The translations under genes were made by a program, and so were the position numbers. Shown here in pieces: positions 11,634 to 22,506 of a stretch of 64,000 nt of DNA. Position 1 is the first letter of the stretch. Each line of letters opens with the position of its first letter. The stretch comes from Centroberyx gerrardi (Eukaryota > Chordata > Actinopteri > Beryciformes > Berycidae), in assembly GCF_048128805.1 (NCBI RefSeq), contig NC_136006.1, positions 1,629,783-1,693,782 of the forward strand, written 5' to 3'. The notes beneath the pieces were generated by a model, which saw only the letters and a program-made list of their open reading frames with translations, was not told where the DNA came from and made no database searches.

Positions 11634-13400
11634 TTAGAGATAATATTTCAGCCCCTACCTCTCCACTTGCAGTACCTTATGTCTCTCCTGTTCTACTTAC
11701 TCAGTTCACTCCTATCTCATTGCAAGATCTCAATAACATTTTGTCATTTATGAGCCCATCTTCCAGTCCCCTAAACATCATCCCCTCTAAATTCCTCAAA
11801 GACATCTTTGTAACTGTTTCTCGTAGTCTACTCATCATTGTGAATTCCTCTCTCACCTCTGGCTGTGTTCCAGAATACTTGGCTACTGTCCAGCCCCTGT
11901 TAAAAAAAAACCTGGGCTCGATCCGTCTTTACCACAGAACTTCCAGCCAATTTCTAAATTACCATTCCTGTCCAAAGTCTTGGAGAGAGTTGTAGCTAAG
12001 AAGCTTTTGGAGCTAGTTGAAGGCAATGACATATTTGATATATTCCAATCCGGTTTCCGCCGGCAGCACAGCACTTAAACGGCTCTTCTTAAAGTTTTAA
12101 ATGATATTTTAATGCATGTAGATGATGGTGAATGCTAAATATTAGTGTTGCTGGATTTAAGTGCAGCATTTGATATTGACCATGCCATTAGGCTCAAGCA
12201 TTGGGTGGGTATCTCTGGCTCAGCTCTTGACTGGTTTATGTCATACCCTGTTGAACAGAAAATTGACTGGAGTGCCCCAGGGGTCACTTTTGGGGCCTAT
12301 TTTATTCTCTTTATATATGCTTCCCCTGGGCCACATTATTCGCGGCTTTGGCCATATTTCCTACCATTGTTACGCCGACGACACAGTGGTACATATCAGT
12401 TAAGCCAAATGACCACAACAATCTACTTTCACTGCAAGATTGCCTAACGGCTATAAAGGTCTGGATGGCTCACAACTTCCTCCAGCTGAACTGATACAAC
12501 TGATAAAACAGAGGTACTTATCGCCCCTGACCACAAATCCAGCTCAACCAGTCAGCAGCTTGGTCCTTTAGCCAGCAATGTCAGGTCATCTTCTAGAAAC
12601 ATGGGAGTAATTTTGGATTCTCATTTGAAATTTGACAAACATCTCAACTCCTTGGTTCAGGCGTGTTACTCTCAACTGAGGAACATTAACAAAATTCACC
12701 CAGTTCTTTCCTCCCAAAAAATGTATGTATTTATTTTTTATTTATTTATTTACCAGGGACAGTGCACATTAATCAACATTTCAGTTTCCACATCAATGTA
12801 AATTAATGTAAATGGAAAGACTTCTCCATGTATTTATCTCCACTCGCCTTGACTATTGCAATTCCCTGTTCACATGCCTTAGCCAAACTTCCTTGGCTCG
12901 CAGACAGACAGTTCAAAATGCAGTTGCGAGGGATTTCACCAAGACACCACGTCGCTCTCACATCACTCCTCTATTGGTCTCTCTGCATTCGCTACCCGTT
13001 AAATATCAAATTGATTTTAATATTCTTTTAATTACCTACAAGTCTCTGCATGGTCTGGCTCCTAGTTATATCAGTGAACTGCTGATCTCACTAACACCAA
13101 CAAGACCTCTTAGATCTTCCAACCAAGGTCTCCTTGCCGTCCCACGGACCAAATTGAAATCCAGAGGTGACTGTGCATTTTCTGTCGTGGCCCCTAAACT
13201 CTGGAACAAGCTCTCCATTTCAGTAAGAAATGCTACCTCAGTTGAAAGTTTCAAACAATGTCTTAAAACTCATTTTTTTGCTGAGGCCTTTATGTGGACT
13301 GTTGTATGATTTTACTGATGATTTTAATTTATTGTGGCGTCCCTGTGTTAAGTGACTCAGCATTTGCAAGTTTGTGTTGGCCATTGACAATCCAGTCATT
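11634..13400 (+). mobile_element. L2-type LINE, 3' portion (RT and C-terminal domain)
   Basis: Continuation of the L2 interrupted at 7041. The reverse transcriptase is spread over several frames: LSAAFDIDH at about 12150-12180, [21 protein letters not shown] and CYADDTVVH at about 12275-12400. The best-kept part is the C-terminal frame 12812-13309 (RLDYCNSLF, SHITPLLVSLHSLPV, APKLWNKL), typical of fish L2. A short insertion with (TTTA)n (about 12722-12811) splits it. The several frame changes show it is long dead. Confidence 0.8.
12722..12811. repeat. Short insertion with (TTTA)n inside the L2
   Basis: Ninety bases that interrupt the conserved L2 C-terminal region. They start with (TTTA)n and go on with CCAGGGACAGTGCACATTAA, a short sequence I associate with a fish interspersed repeat, though I cannot name it. 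The L2 similarity resumes immediately after. Confidence 0.5.
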
Positions 13401-13581
13401 CAGACTTCTTTGTAAGTCAGTGTTCTCAGGTAGTTAAGCTGTCACCCCTTCACAGCCTACCTGACTGCTGATGCATGTCTTCCATTGCTGAACTCCTGTA
13501 ATTGTGACTTAATACTGGTCTACTCATAATTCTTGTGAGCCCATATATATCTCAAATTCAAGCAAGCTTGGGATTCTGTCC

Positions 13582-14028
13582 TAGCCTGATATTCAGACTG
13601 AATGGACATTTCGTTCCCACCCCATTATTCAGCCTGAGATTGCCTCCATGTTAGCTGTTTTCTGTGTGTGTGGGGGGGTCGATTTTCCCCTGACCAATCA
13701 CTAGTGACTGACGTATCCGGCCGCTCTGACGTTATTTTCAGTTACACTGATGCTGGGCGTATTTACCAACTTTACAAAGAAAGTTGGTCGTTTTTGACAT
13801 AAATAGCGTCTTTGCAAAGACAATATGTTGGTGATAAGGGGTGATTTCAACAAACATTATTCTGCCGAAACGCCAATGAAAAACCGTTGCCCACAATGGC
13901 GCTGATTGGCCTGATCATTTTTCCAAGCTAGAACACGCCATTGAATAGAGCAACACCAGATTCTCTGAATCGCTCGACCAAATCTGAAGAGTGGGCGGGT
14001 CGCGACTCAGGAGTCTGGAACCAAGCTA
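13582..14028. mobile_element. hAT-like non-autonomous element
   Basis: A 447-bp segment flanked by a direct 9-bp repeat ATTCTGTCC (13573-13581 and 14029-14037). The ends start with TAGCCTGAT and, reversed, TAGCTTGGT, an imperfect inverted repeat. An 8-9-bp duplication points to hAT. There is no coding capacity. Confidence 0.6.
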
Positions 14029-14037
14029 ATTCTGTCC

Positions 14038-14395
14038 ATCAGATGAGGCCTCTTGATACTCTCTGACATCTGGAGCACCATTCTTTAATTCTCATTGACA
14101 TCAATCCTAAATTTGATTGATATCATACACCATCTGTAACTACTCACACTACAGTGTTCTCCTCCTTCCACACAAACCTTAACTGGCCCTGGCATATCAA
14201 TGTTGAAGGTACTGTAACAGAAACACCTAAGCTACATTACCACCATGAATGCTGAAATTGCAGAAGGGAAAGCAGAGAGGTGATGAAGTGATGTGAAAAA
14301 GAGAGAGAGAGAAGAGAGTGATGAAGATGGAGATGAGAGGATGATGTAGAAAGTGAGAGCAAGAGGAAGGAAGGGAGGGGAGGGAGAAAAGACAT
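14038..14395. other. T2 upstream region
   Basis: No gene is visible. The second half (14280-14395) is purine-rich (AGAG/GAGG), the complement of the pyrimidine-rich tracts found upstream of T3-T5 and T7. It probably belongs to the ancestral TAAR duplication unit. Confidence 0.5.
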
Positions 14396-14473
14396 AAATC
14401 AGCTGTAAGATAGAGAGCTTTGGTCAGAAAGCTGCCAGACCTCAGCAGCTTCTCCTCTCCTCCTCTCTCTCTG
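14396..14473 (+). promoter_or_regulatory. Conserved TAAR 5' flank / probable 5' UTR (T2)
   Basis: About 80 bp directly before the T2 start are nearly identical to those before T7 (54604-54681) and, inverted, before T3-T5. The core reads GAGAGCTTTGGTCAGAAAGC, then CTGCCAGACCTCAGCAGC and a CT-rich run into the ATG. An in-frame upstream ATG at 14420 would add 18 residues. I prefer the ATG at 14474 because the TAAR N-terminus normally starts close to the first Cys and the N-glycosylation site. Whether the block is promoter or leader cannot be told from sequence. Confidence 0.5.
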
Positions 14474-15759
14474 ATGATGGAGACCCTGGAAGGAGGTGAA
14501 CTCTGCTTTCCACAGCTCCTCAACACTTCCTGCAGGAAGCAGATGCGTCCTCACTCTGAGGCCATGCTCCTCTACATTCTGCTGTCCTCCATCTCTCTGC
14601 TCACTGTGGCTCTCAACCTGCTGGCGATCATCTCCATTTCCCACTTCAGGTAGCGATATACTTCTCATTATAGACTAAAATATTTTTATATTACTAAATA
14701 TTAACACTTATACTTTTAAGAAGAGATGGTTTTGGGCTAATTCGTAGATGTGATGTCACACTTAGGCCTTTAATGAATACATTCTGGAATTTTAATAATG
14801 CTTATGATCATTAATAACGCTTTACATCTGTTACATCCTGCATTAAACATACTACTACTTCTACTATTATTACTAATACAACTAATGGTAACACTATTTT
14901 TGAGACTGCCATTACTACTTTCAATGAAACTCATTCCAGGCAGCTCCACACCCCCACCAACCTCCTCCTCCTCTCCCTGGCTGTCTCAGACTTCCTTGTG
15001 GGCCTCCTGCTGATGCCGGTTGAAATCCTCCTCATAGGGGCCTGCTGGTTTCTGGGGGACTTCATGTGTGCTCTCTTTCACTATGCTTCCTTTATTGTTA
15101 CCTCTGCCTCTGTAGGAAACATGGTGCTCATATCAGTCGACCGCTATGTGGCTATTTGTGACCCTCTGCGTTACCCCACCAAAATCACTCAGGGAAGAGT
15201 TAAAATCTGTGTTTGTCTGTGTTGGATCTTTTCTGCTCTCTACAACTGTTTGATACTCAGGGATTTCCTGAGACAACCAAACAGGTATAATTTCTGCTAT
15301 GGAGAGTGTGTGGTTGTCATTAACTACATCACAGGAGCTGTTGACCTTGTTGTGACCTTTATTGGTCCCATTACTGTCATCATAGTTCTGTATATGAGAG
15401 TATTTGTGGTGGCTGTGTCTCAGGCTCGTGCCATGCGATCCCACACTGTGGCTGTCACACTCCAGCGTTCAGTGACTGTAACTGCTAAGAAATCTGAGAT
15501 GAAAGCAGCCAGGACTCTTGGTATTGTCATAGTTGTTTTTCTAATATGTTTCTGTCCGTATTACTATCCCTCTCTTGCAGGCCAGGATACCTCAAGTGGT
15601 GCTTCATATTCAGCCTTTGGGGCCTGGCTGCTTTATTGTAATTCCTGTCTAAATCCTGTGATCTATGCCTTTTTCTATCCCTGGTTTAGAAAAGCTATTA
15701 AACTGATTGTTACACTTCAGATACTGCAGCCTGACTCCTGTGAGGCCAACATACTGTAG
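14474..15759 (+). CDS. T2: class III TAAR olfactory receptor, complete two-exon gene
   Basis: Exons 14474-14649 and 14940-15759 join in phase 2 (AG|G = Arg59); intron 290 bp, GT-AG. Product 331 aa. The N-terminus has Cys11, the glycosylation site Asn17-Thr-Ser and Cys20, as in TAARs. TM1 has Asn48 (1.50), TM2 Asp76 (2.50), TM3 Cys102 (3.25) and DRY126-128, TM4 Trp154, TM5 Pro202 and TM7 NSCLNPVIYAFFYPWF (293-308). Ser109 stands at 3.32, where classical TAARs have the amine-binding Asp; Asp194 is at 5.42. Phe263 replaces Trp6.48. Known of the family: loss of Asp3.32, gain of Asp5.42 and a gained intron characterise teleost class III TAARs in the olfactory epithelium. Its ligand is unknown. T2 sits alone in the spacer of the inverted repeat and resembles T7 most. 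Confidence 0.93.
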
Positions 15760-15794
15760 AGAGAGGCTGTAGAGTGATTTAAATTTGTTGACTC

Positions 15795-15800
15795 AATAAA
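15795..15800 (+). other. Candidate polyadenylation signal of T2
   Basis: AATAAA about 35 bp after the T2 stop codon. Position is plausible, but a hexamer alone is weak evidence. Confidence 0.4.
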
Positions 15801-16492
15801 GGCAACAAAATAAATTTGGACACCTGTGCATTTGGTGTCAATACAACAATCCCTCTACAACCACCATCAGTCCAAAGTTCAAAAGTTAAACAAATCATTC
15901 ATTCTTTCATCCTAGGCTGGTTAAGACACCACCATCATTTTACCAAGAACGGGAATTTTTCTATTACCAGATTTCTTGATTTTAGTCTGACAAAAAGTGA
16001 AGGTATTTATTTGGTAAAATAATCACTGAAAGTCAATTTGATGTGACAAAAGTCCTCAATGTACCTGGGTGCAATGTACTCTGCTTGATGCACTACGTGC
16101 TTGCCCTCTGGACATGTTTAATTGATTTTTTTCTCTCCCTCTTTCTCTCTGCAATATTGTTCAGACAGGAATGAGTGCTCCAGTGTCTTACTTCACATGA
16201 CCAGAGGTTACCCTTAAATTGTATCTTAGGTAAGACAGACCCAGGGCTAACATATACACAGACACTGAGAATAAAGGCAATGATTTTAATATGCAATGTA
16301 AATTTAAAAACAGGTTAAAAGAGACTAAAATCTACAACACAGCATAGTTAATATGGACAAACAACCAAAGAGATCTTTCTCTTACGAGTTCCTCAAATAG
16401 AAAAAGTTCCCCTGGCGCTGCTGTTCAATAGCCACCATCTCATCAGTGTCCCGGTGGCCTATTATATTAAAGTCCGTCCTCAGGCCAGTGGC
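15801..16492. other. Intergenic, nothing recognised
   Basis: AT-rich sequence with a short pyrimidine tract near 16130-16150. No coding motif, repeat end or RNA gene is visible. Confidence 0.5.
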
Positions 16493-16500
16493 GTGGTGAC

Positions 16501-17203
16501 TAGAGGTGTACAGAGACGTCATTATCTGTATCTGTATCTGTTCAACCAACAAAATTATCTGTCTCTGTATCTGTATTCGGATAGAAGACCGGAAGTGGGC
16601 ATGGTTTATACCGGAAGTCACGTTAAATCGGGCAAATGTTGTATTTTCTAACCTAATATTCATTGGCAATGCAATTTTTGTGCCTTCAAAGCATCAAATT
16701 GATTTAATATTGGCATATAATTAATTATGAAATATATTTCCACATCCTCATACTTTTTTTTAACTAAATTCCATGAAACCTATGGCTGATACATACAGCA
16801 TGTTACATCCTAAACAGATGAATATTGACTGAAATACAAGGTAAAACATCGTTTTTTTCAGTATTTCGACTGGGTTTTTTAAATGGAGGAAATTAACACA
16901 TACAGCTAAAAACTACAAGTCCTAAGCTTCATTTTGATGTATAGGTTGCGGAGGTTTGAAAGAAATCCAGCTGCCACGCCAGGCTTTTGTCTCGCTAGTA
17001 GAGGTCTGCAACCCGACGGGACCCGAGACTGTATGTCGGGTATTGGCCGGGTCGGGCTTGGTTTTTAAATGAATAATTCGGCTCGGGTCGGGCTCGGTTT
17101 TTTTCAGAATAATAACGAGCAACTTCAAGTAGAAGAAATATCTGTTTCCATCACATTATTTGTGCTTTCCCGAATAACGTATTCGGATTCGGGTACATCC
17201 CTA
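16501..17203. mobile_element. hAT-like non-autonomous element
   Basis: A 703-bp element flanked by a perfect 8-bp duplication GTGGTGAC (16493-16500 and 17204-17211). Its ends are TAGAGGTGTAC and GTACATCCCTA, inverted repeats with two mismatches. Subterminal ATCTGTATCTGTATC and ATTCGGATTCGG motifs are mirrored at the two ends. From about 16998 it includes a stretch rich in GGGTCGGG that looks like part of another hAT-type repeat. No transposase frame. Confidence 0.75.
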
Positions 17204-17211
17204 GTGGTGAC

Positions 17212-18008
17212 TGTAGCTTTCTGGTCTCGTTCAGGTGGGACTGCAGCTCATCTCCATCAGCAGCTCGGTGCTAGAGCAACAGTAGCAATTACTGACTTGA
17301 AAACAGTACTCAACGTGCACACACACATACACGGAACTGAGGAAGAATTACTTCCCTTTATGGAAGCGCTTGTGTTGAGAATTCTCCAAGTTCTACAGCC
17401 AGTATGGCAATTATATAGTTAATGGTTATGTTAGTTCTGTACATCATTAGCGTAGGTTAAGTACCTGCTGCCTCACGCAGCAGTCAGATGCACCGCATCT
17501 GATCACTCATCATTCCAGCGGTTGGTTGTACAGGAGTCAGAGATGATAAAAAAATACGATTGTTACTGTACATCAACTGATTTTTCACCAGTATCTTGTC
17601 TATCTGATGACTGTGCTCTTTAATTGGAGATCTATAGTGATCAATACTATCTAGTCAGTATTTCATCATTCACAGGTCATTCCAGAACAGGTTGAGAGCG
17701 TTATATCAAAGCAAGTGGGTGCCGGATCAGCATCTTGTGTGGAGGCTGTCGTCACGTTGACTTCAGTTGCTAGTTGAGAGCGTTATGTCATTCCTCCGGT
17801 CTCTGCGGTCGGTTGTAGCCTAGTTGAGTGGTGCCCCTGTTCGGTGTGGTCAGGTTCAGTCATTCGGATCAGGCTAGAAGTAATCCCTGTTGTGTCCTGT
17901 GGCTTGCCTGATTCTGCCAGAGTGCGCCCGTACTCTGCAGGTGAGTCCGCTTTTCTTGATTAGCTGGTCTCTGTCCGTGGATTGGGCACGGAGCAGCCTT
18001 GTGTGAGA
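17212..18008. other. Intergenic, nothing recognised
   Basis: Mixed-composition DNA. GTTGAGAGCGTTAT occurs twice (about 17690 and 17775), a weak internal duplication. No gene motif. Confidence 0.4.
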
Positions 18009-18644
18009 CCTTGTCCACACTAAGCCGGGTAAATTTGAAAACGCATCTTTATTTAGTTTATTTCAGATTTGGCCTTCCATCCACAGTAAAACAGCATTTT
18101 CGACCACCGAAAACCGAGCTTTCTGAAAACGATCTCCGAAGTGGAAAAATTTGAAAATGCCCATTTCGTGTTGTAGTGTGGATGGGGAAGACGGAGCTTT
18201 TCCAAAACGCTGACGTGGGATTGTCATGTGATCTCACTCAGGCAGTAGTCAAACAGTCTATATTCTCCGTGGCTTTGGTGTTGTAGTCATTTGTTACTTT
18301 CAAAAGCAGCTCAACTTCGTCGTCTGTCCAGACAAAGAAGTCTGGCTTGCTTTTGTCCGTCTTTTGTCGTGATTTGGACATCTTGTTGGTGCTTAAGGCC
18401 CTGCTACTGCAGCCATGACAACACTTCCGTAAACAGTGGTAGCCATGATGGTAATGACATATAGGTCATGGGTCGGAGGCTTGCGCATGCCCAATAAGGT
18501 AGATTTCACCGTCTTCCTATATTTTTTGCATATTAATGTGGACGGGAAACTTTTAGAAAATGGCATGGAAACGCTAGTGTAGACGGAAACGCAAATGACA
18601 CGAAAACGCTGTTTTCAAATTTACCCGGCTTAGTGTGGACAAGG
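18009..18644. mobile_element. MITE with 34-bp perfect terminal inverted repeats
   Basis: The left end CCTTGTCCACACTAAGCCGG and its continuation (18009-18042) are matched perfectly over 34 bp by the reverse complement at 18611-18644. The interior also has paired AAAACG/CGTTTT motifs. The ends resemble those of the element at 23835-24972 (CCTGTCCACAC), suggesting the same hAT-like group. I could not find a convincing target duplication. A short minus-strand-like interior (SGQTKKSGL-type) is too weak to call. Confidence 0.7.
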
Positions 18645-19282
18645 CATGAGGTGCAGCTATCCTTAATTGCCAATCAGCAATTTCAGTCTGTGAGTAGTCT
18701 CAAAAACAAAAAGCACAACATGCAAAAAACAAAAACAATAACCCAAGAAAACAGGAATAGCCAAAACAAGCAATAGAGTAGGGCTAAAGAGTAACCCAAA
18801 AATACTTGAATGTGGCACAGCAATCAAAATTTACACAGCAATCAAAACATGCACAGCACTAATATATCGCTACAAATTATAATAGCATACCCACAGAATC
18901 AGCTCTCAAGCCTCATAGTGTCATTCTTTTTTTATTTTTTTTTAAACTTGCCTGGAGCGTGTCAGACATTTGGGACTCTCTCGTCTGTTAATTGGTTTGT
19001 TTTTTCCGCTGGTTACGTTACTTATATTGTATGTAAGGGTTATGCTTTTTTTCTTTGTGTGTGTCAATTGTACTGATTGTAATTATTTAGAATTTATCTG
19101 CAGGATTGAGGGAAAAAGTAAAAAAAAAACAGAATTAAAAAGACAGACAGAAGAATACAGAAGAAAACACAATGACACTGGTTATTGTTTGTCACACACG
19201 GATACAATCAGATACAAGGTGTGCAATTTAATGAATAAACATTAAATTAATCTGTGGAAACCATGGTCTCAGACATCTAGAA
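18645..19282. other. Intergenic, nothing recognised
   Basis: A-rich sequence with a few repeats of CACAGCAATCAAAA near 18817-18850. No gene motif. Confidence 0.45.
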
Positions 19283-20330
19283 TATAAGTAAGTAAGTAAA
19301 AGTTTATTTAGTATAGCACCTTTCACAGAGCAAGGTCACAAAGTGCTTCACAAGAGTAAAATTGTTAAAAATAAAAATAAGACCATAAATACAGTAAAAA
19401 GAAACGAACAATAAAACATAACACACAAAATACAAACACTAGACAGCACGAGGCGAGACAAAGGCCAGTTTGAATAAATGAGTCTTCAGCTGCTTTTTAA
19501 AGGCATCAACAGAGACCTCAGATCGTACGTCTGTAGGAAGAGCGCTCCACTTCAAAACCACGATCACCTTTTGTTTTCAGTCAGGCGTGAGGGACAGCTG
19601 GTAAGCCCTGGTCAGAGGACCTAAGTGACCTACTGGTGGTATAAGGATGGAGCAGGTCAGAAATGTACACCGGTGCCTGACCATGCAGGGCTCTATATGT
19701 GAAAACAAGAACCTTAAAATGAATCCTGAACTTGATGGGAAGCCAATGTAAGGAAGCTAAGATGGGTGTGATGTGAGACGTCCTGCTGGACCTGGTCAGC
19801 AGCCTTGCAGCAGCGTTCTGGACCATCTGGAGACGGTCCAGAGACGACTTGCTGAGGCAGGTGAAAAGGGAATTGCAGTAGTCTAGACGGGATCATATAA
19901 AAGTGTGAATGATCATCTCTAGCTCGGGTTGTGATACAACTGACCTGAGTTTGGCAATGTTCCTTAAATGGAAGAGGCATGTACGGGTCAATGATTTGAT
20001 ATGCTGATCAAAGTACATCGACTGATCAAATATAACACAGAGATTTCTAAGATTAGACTGTACAGCTGAAGAAAGGGACCCAATACACTGAGCAACCTTG
20101 GAAGCTATGCTATCTGAAGCAATGATAAGGACCTCAGTCTTATCTGCGTTCAGCTGTAAAAAGTTGTTCACCATCCAGTCCTTAATGGCAGTCAGACAAT
20201 CGTGCAAAACAATCAGTTTGTCAGTCTCATCAGGCTTAAAAGAGACATACAGCTGGATATCATCAGCATAACAGTGATATGAGATACCTTTAAATTTGCT
20301 GATAATATGACCTAAGGGAAGCTAATGTCA
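19283..20330 (-). mobile_element. L2-type LINE 3' fragment
   Basis: Minus-strand L2. The segment before the thumb (AIKDWMVNNFLQLNADKTEVL) reads from 20207, and the C-terminal domain from 19826 (VQNAAARLLTRSSRTSHITP, SLHWLPIKFRI). It ends in the usual L2 3' sequence, seen on the plus strand as GTTTATTTAGTATAGCACCTTTCACAG after (TAAG)n at 19286-19298. The region upstream, including most of the RT, is missing. Two frames are needed, so it is dead. Confidence 0.8.
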
Positions 20331-20767
20331 GTCAAATTGATTCAGCCAATGACCAAATAACACTATGATCAGTCCCGCCCTCTCGCATGCTTCCCACTTG
20401 CCATCTTTTCTCCTGTGGATACAGACTGAACGAGACCACTGACAAACAGATATTCATATGAAGTCCATAAACCAACTTAATTCCTGACATATCAAGACAA
20501 ATCAAGCCTACAAAACTTATGCAACAAAACTCAGCTCCCTCATGCTGCTGCTGAGAGGCACACATACGTATCAATTTGCACAACTTGGTCATGTGTTTTT
20601 TGATTCATAGATGGTGAGCTCAAACTGACGACCCTTTGAGTGAGTTGATTTTATTTCATGTCAGTTCACTCCGAAGTGGTAGGACACTCTCTTCTACACA
20701 CACACACACCAACATTTGGTGCACTACCTGTGTCACTGGACTCTTCTACACACACACACGCATACGC
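20331..20767. other. Intergenic, nothing recognised
   Basis: Contains two short (CA)n runs near 20697 and 20747 that sit in imperfect copies of CTCTTCTACACACACAC. No gene motif. Confidence 0.4.
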
Positions 20768-20867
20768 TAAATTATAATGGACTCTCCCCCTAAACATACT
20801 CACCTCAAATCATCGGTGCATTACGTATGCCACTGGACTCTACCCCTAAACATACAAAACATACATA

Positions 20868-22506
20868 CACGCAACACTTTTGTTTTTGCTCCCATTTTTC
20901 ATGAGTTGAAATAAAAGATCTAAGACTTTTTCTATGCACACAAAAGGCTTATTTCTCTCAAATTTTGTTCACAAATTTGTTTAAATCCGTGTTAGTGAGC
21001 ACTTCTCCTTTGCCAAGATAATCCATCCACCTGACAGGTGTGGCATATCAAGATGCTGATTAAACAGCATGATTATTGCACAGGTGTGCCTTGGGCTGGT
21101 CACAATAAAAGGCCGCTCTAAAATGTGCAGTTTTTATCACACAACACAATGCCACAGATGTCGCAAGTTTTGAGGGAGCGTGCAGTTGGCATGCTGACTG
21201 CAGGAATGTCCACCAGAGCTGTTGCCCGTGAATTGAATGTTCATTTCACTACCATAAGCCGTCTCCAATGTCGTTTCCGAGAATTTGGCAGTACATCCAA
21301 CCGGCCTCACAACCGCAGACCACGTGTAACCACGCCAGCCCAGGACCTCCACATCCGGCTTCTTCACCTGCGAGATCGTCTGAGACCGGCCACCCGGACA
21401 GCTGATGCAACAGTTGGTTTGCAAAACCAAAGAATTTCTGCACAAACTGTCAGAAACCGTCTCAGGGAAGCTCATCTGCGTGCTCGTCGTCCTCACCGGG
21501 GTCTTGACCTGACTGCAGTTCGTCGTCGTAACCGACTTGAGTGGGCAAATGCTCACCTTCGATGGCGTCTGGCACTTTGGAGAAGTGTTCTCTTCACAGA
21601 TGAATCCCGGTTTTCACTGTACCGGGCAGATGGCAGACAGCATGTATGGCGTTGTGTGGGCGAGCGGTTTGCTGATGTCAACGTTGTGAACAGAGTGCCC
21701 CATGGTGGCGGTGGGGTTATGGTATGGGCAGGCATAAGCTACGGACAACGAACACAGGTGCATTTTATTGATGGCAATTTGAATGCACAGAGATACCGTG
21801 ACGAGATCCTGAGGCCCGTTGTCGTTCCATTCATCCACCGCCATCACCTCATGTTGCAGCATGATGATGCACGGCCCCGTGTTGCAAGGATCTGTACACA
21901 GTTCCTGGAAGCTGAAAACATCCCAGTTCTTGCACGGCCTGCAGACTCACCAGACATGTCACCCACTGAGCATGTTTGGGACGCTCTGGATCGGCGTGTA
22001 CGACAGCGTGTTCCACTTCCTGCCGATATCCAGCAACTTCTCACAGCCATTGAAGAGGAGTGGACCGACACTCCACAGGCCACAATCAACAACCTGATCA
22101 ACTCTATGTGAAGGAGATGTGTCGCACTGCATGAGGCAAATGGTGGTCACACCAGATACTGACTGGTTTTCAAAAAATGCATATCTGTAGCCCTAGTCAT
22201 GTGAGATCCATAGTTCAGTGCCTAATAATGTCTTTTTTCAAGATAAAACTGCACATTTTAGAGTGGCCTTTTATTGTGACCAGCCCAAGGCACACCTGTG
22301 CAATAATCATGCTGTTTAATCAGCATCTTGATATGCCACACCTGTCAGGTGGATGGATTATCTTGGCAAAGGAGAAGTGCTCACTAACAAAATTTGAGAG
22401 AAATAAGCCTTTTATGTGCATAGAAAAAGTCTTAGATCTTTTATTTCAACTCATGAAAAATGGGAGCAAAACCAAAAGTTGCGTTTATATTTTTGTTCAG
22501 TATATA
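20868..22506 (+). mobile_element. Tc1-like DNA transposon, nearly whole
   Basis: A 1639-bp Tc1/mariner element flanked by TA (20866-20867 and 22507-22508). It has long inverted repeats of over 200 bp, including CATTTTTCATGAGTTGAAAT at both ends. The right end carries the canonical CTGAACAAAAATATAAACGC terminus (reversed); the left terminus is shortened, starting CACGCAACAC. The empty site survives in the inverted paralogous arm (around 4440-4450), which fixes the boundaries. Confidence 0.92.
21149..22111 (+). CDS. Tc1 transposase (DD34E), slightly damaged
   Basis: A DNA-cutting and joining enzyme of the Tc1 family, 320 aa from ATG 21149. The N-terminal paired-like helix-turn-helix ([19 protein letters not shown]) is followed by an [13 protein letters not shown]-like linker. 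Catalytic residues are visible: D in LFTDESRF, D in MLQHDDARP and E in SPTEHVWD. The usual family reading is QHDNARPHV and PWPAYSPDMSP; here it is QHDDARPRV and [14 protein letters not shown] at 22109-22111 stands where the family normally has Arg. In-frame sequence RRCVALHEANGGHTRY follows, so the last 16 residues are lost. It is therefore probably inactive, but only lightly decayed. Confidence 0.92.
   Translation: MPQMSQVLRERAVGMLTAGMSTRAVARELNVHFTTISRLQCRFREFGSTSNRPHNRRPRVTTPAQDLHIRLLHLRDRLRPATRTADATVGLQNQRISAQTVRNRLREAHLRARRPHRGLDLTAVRRRNRLEWANAHLRWRLALWRSVLFTDESRFSLYRADGRQHVWRCVGERFADVNVVNRVPHGGGGVMVWAGISYGQRTQVHFIDGNLNAQRYRDEILRPVVVPFIHRHHLMLQHDDARPRVARICTQFLEAENIPVLARPADSPDMSPTEHVWDALDRRVRQRVPLPADIQQLLTAIEEEWTDTPQATINNLINSM

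Noticed and set aside
14420-14473. Upstream in-frame ATG (MVRKLPDLSS) as the start of T2, also in T3-T5 and T7
   Set aside because: It would put an 18-residue extension before the usual TAAR N-terminus. The extension is translated from the conserved leader block and is not TAAR-like. I keep the later ATG but cannot exclude the earlier one.
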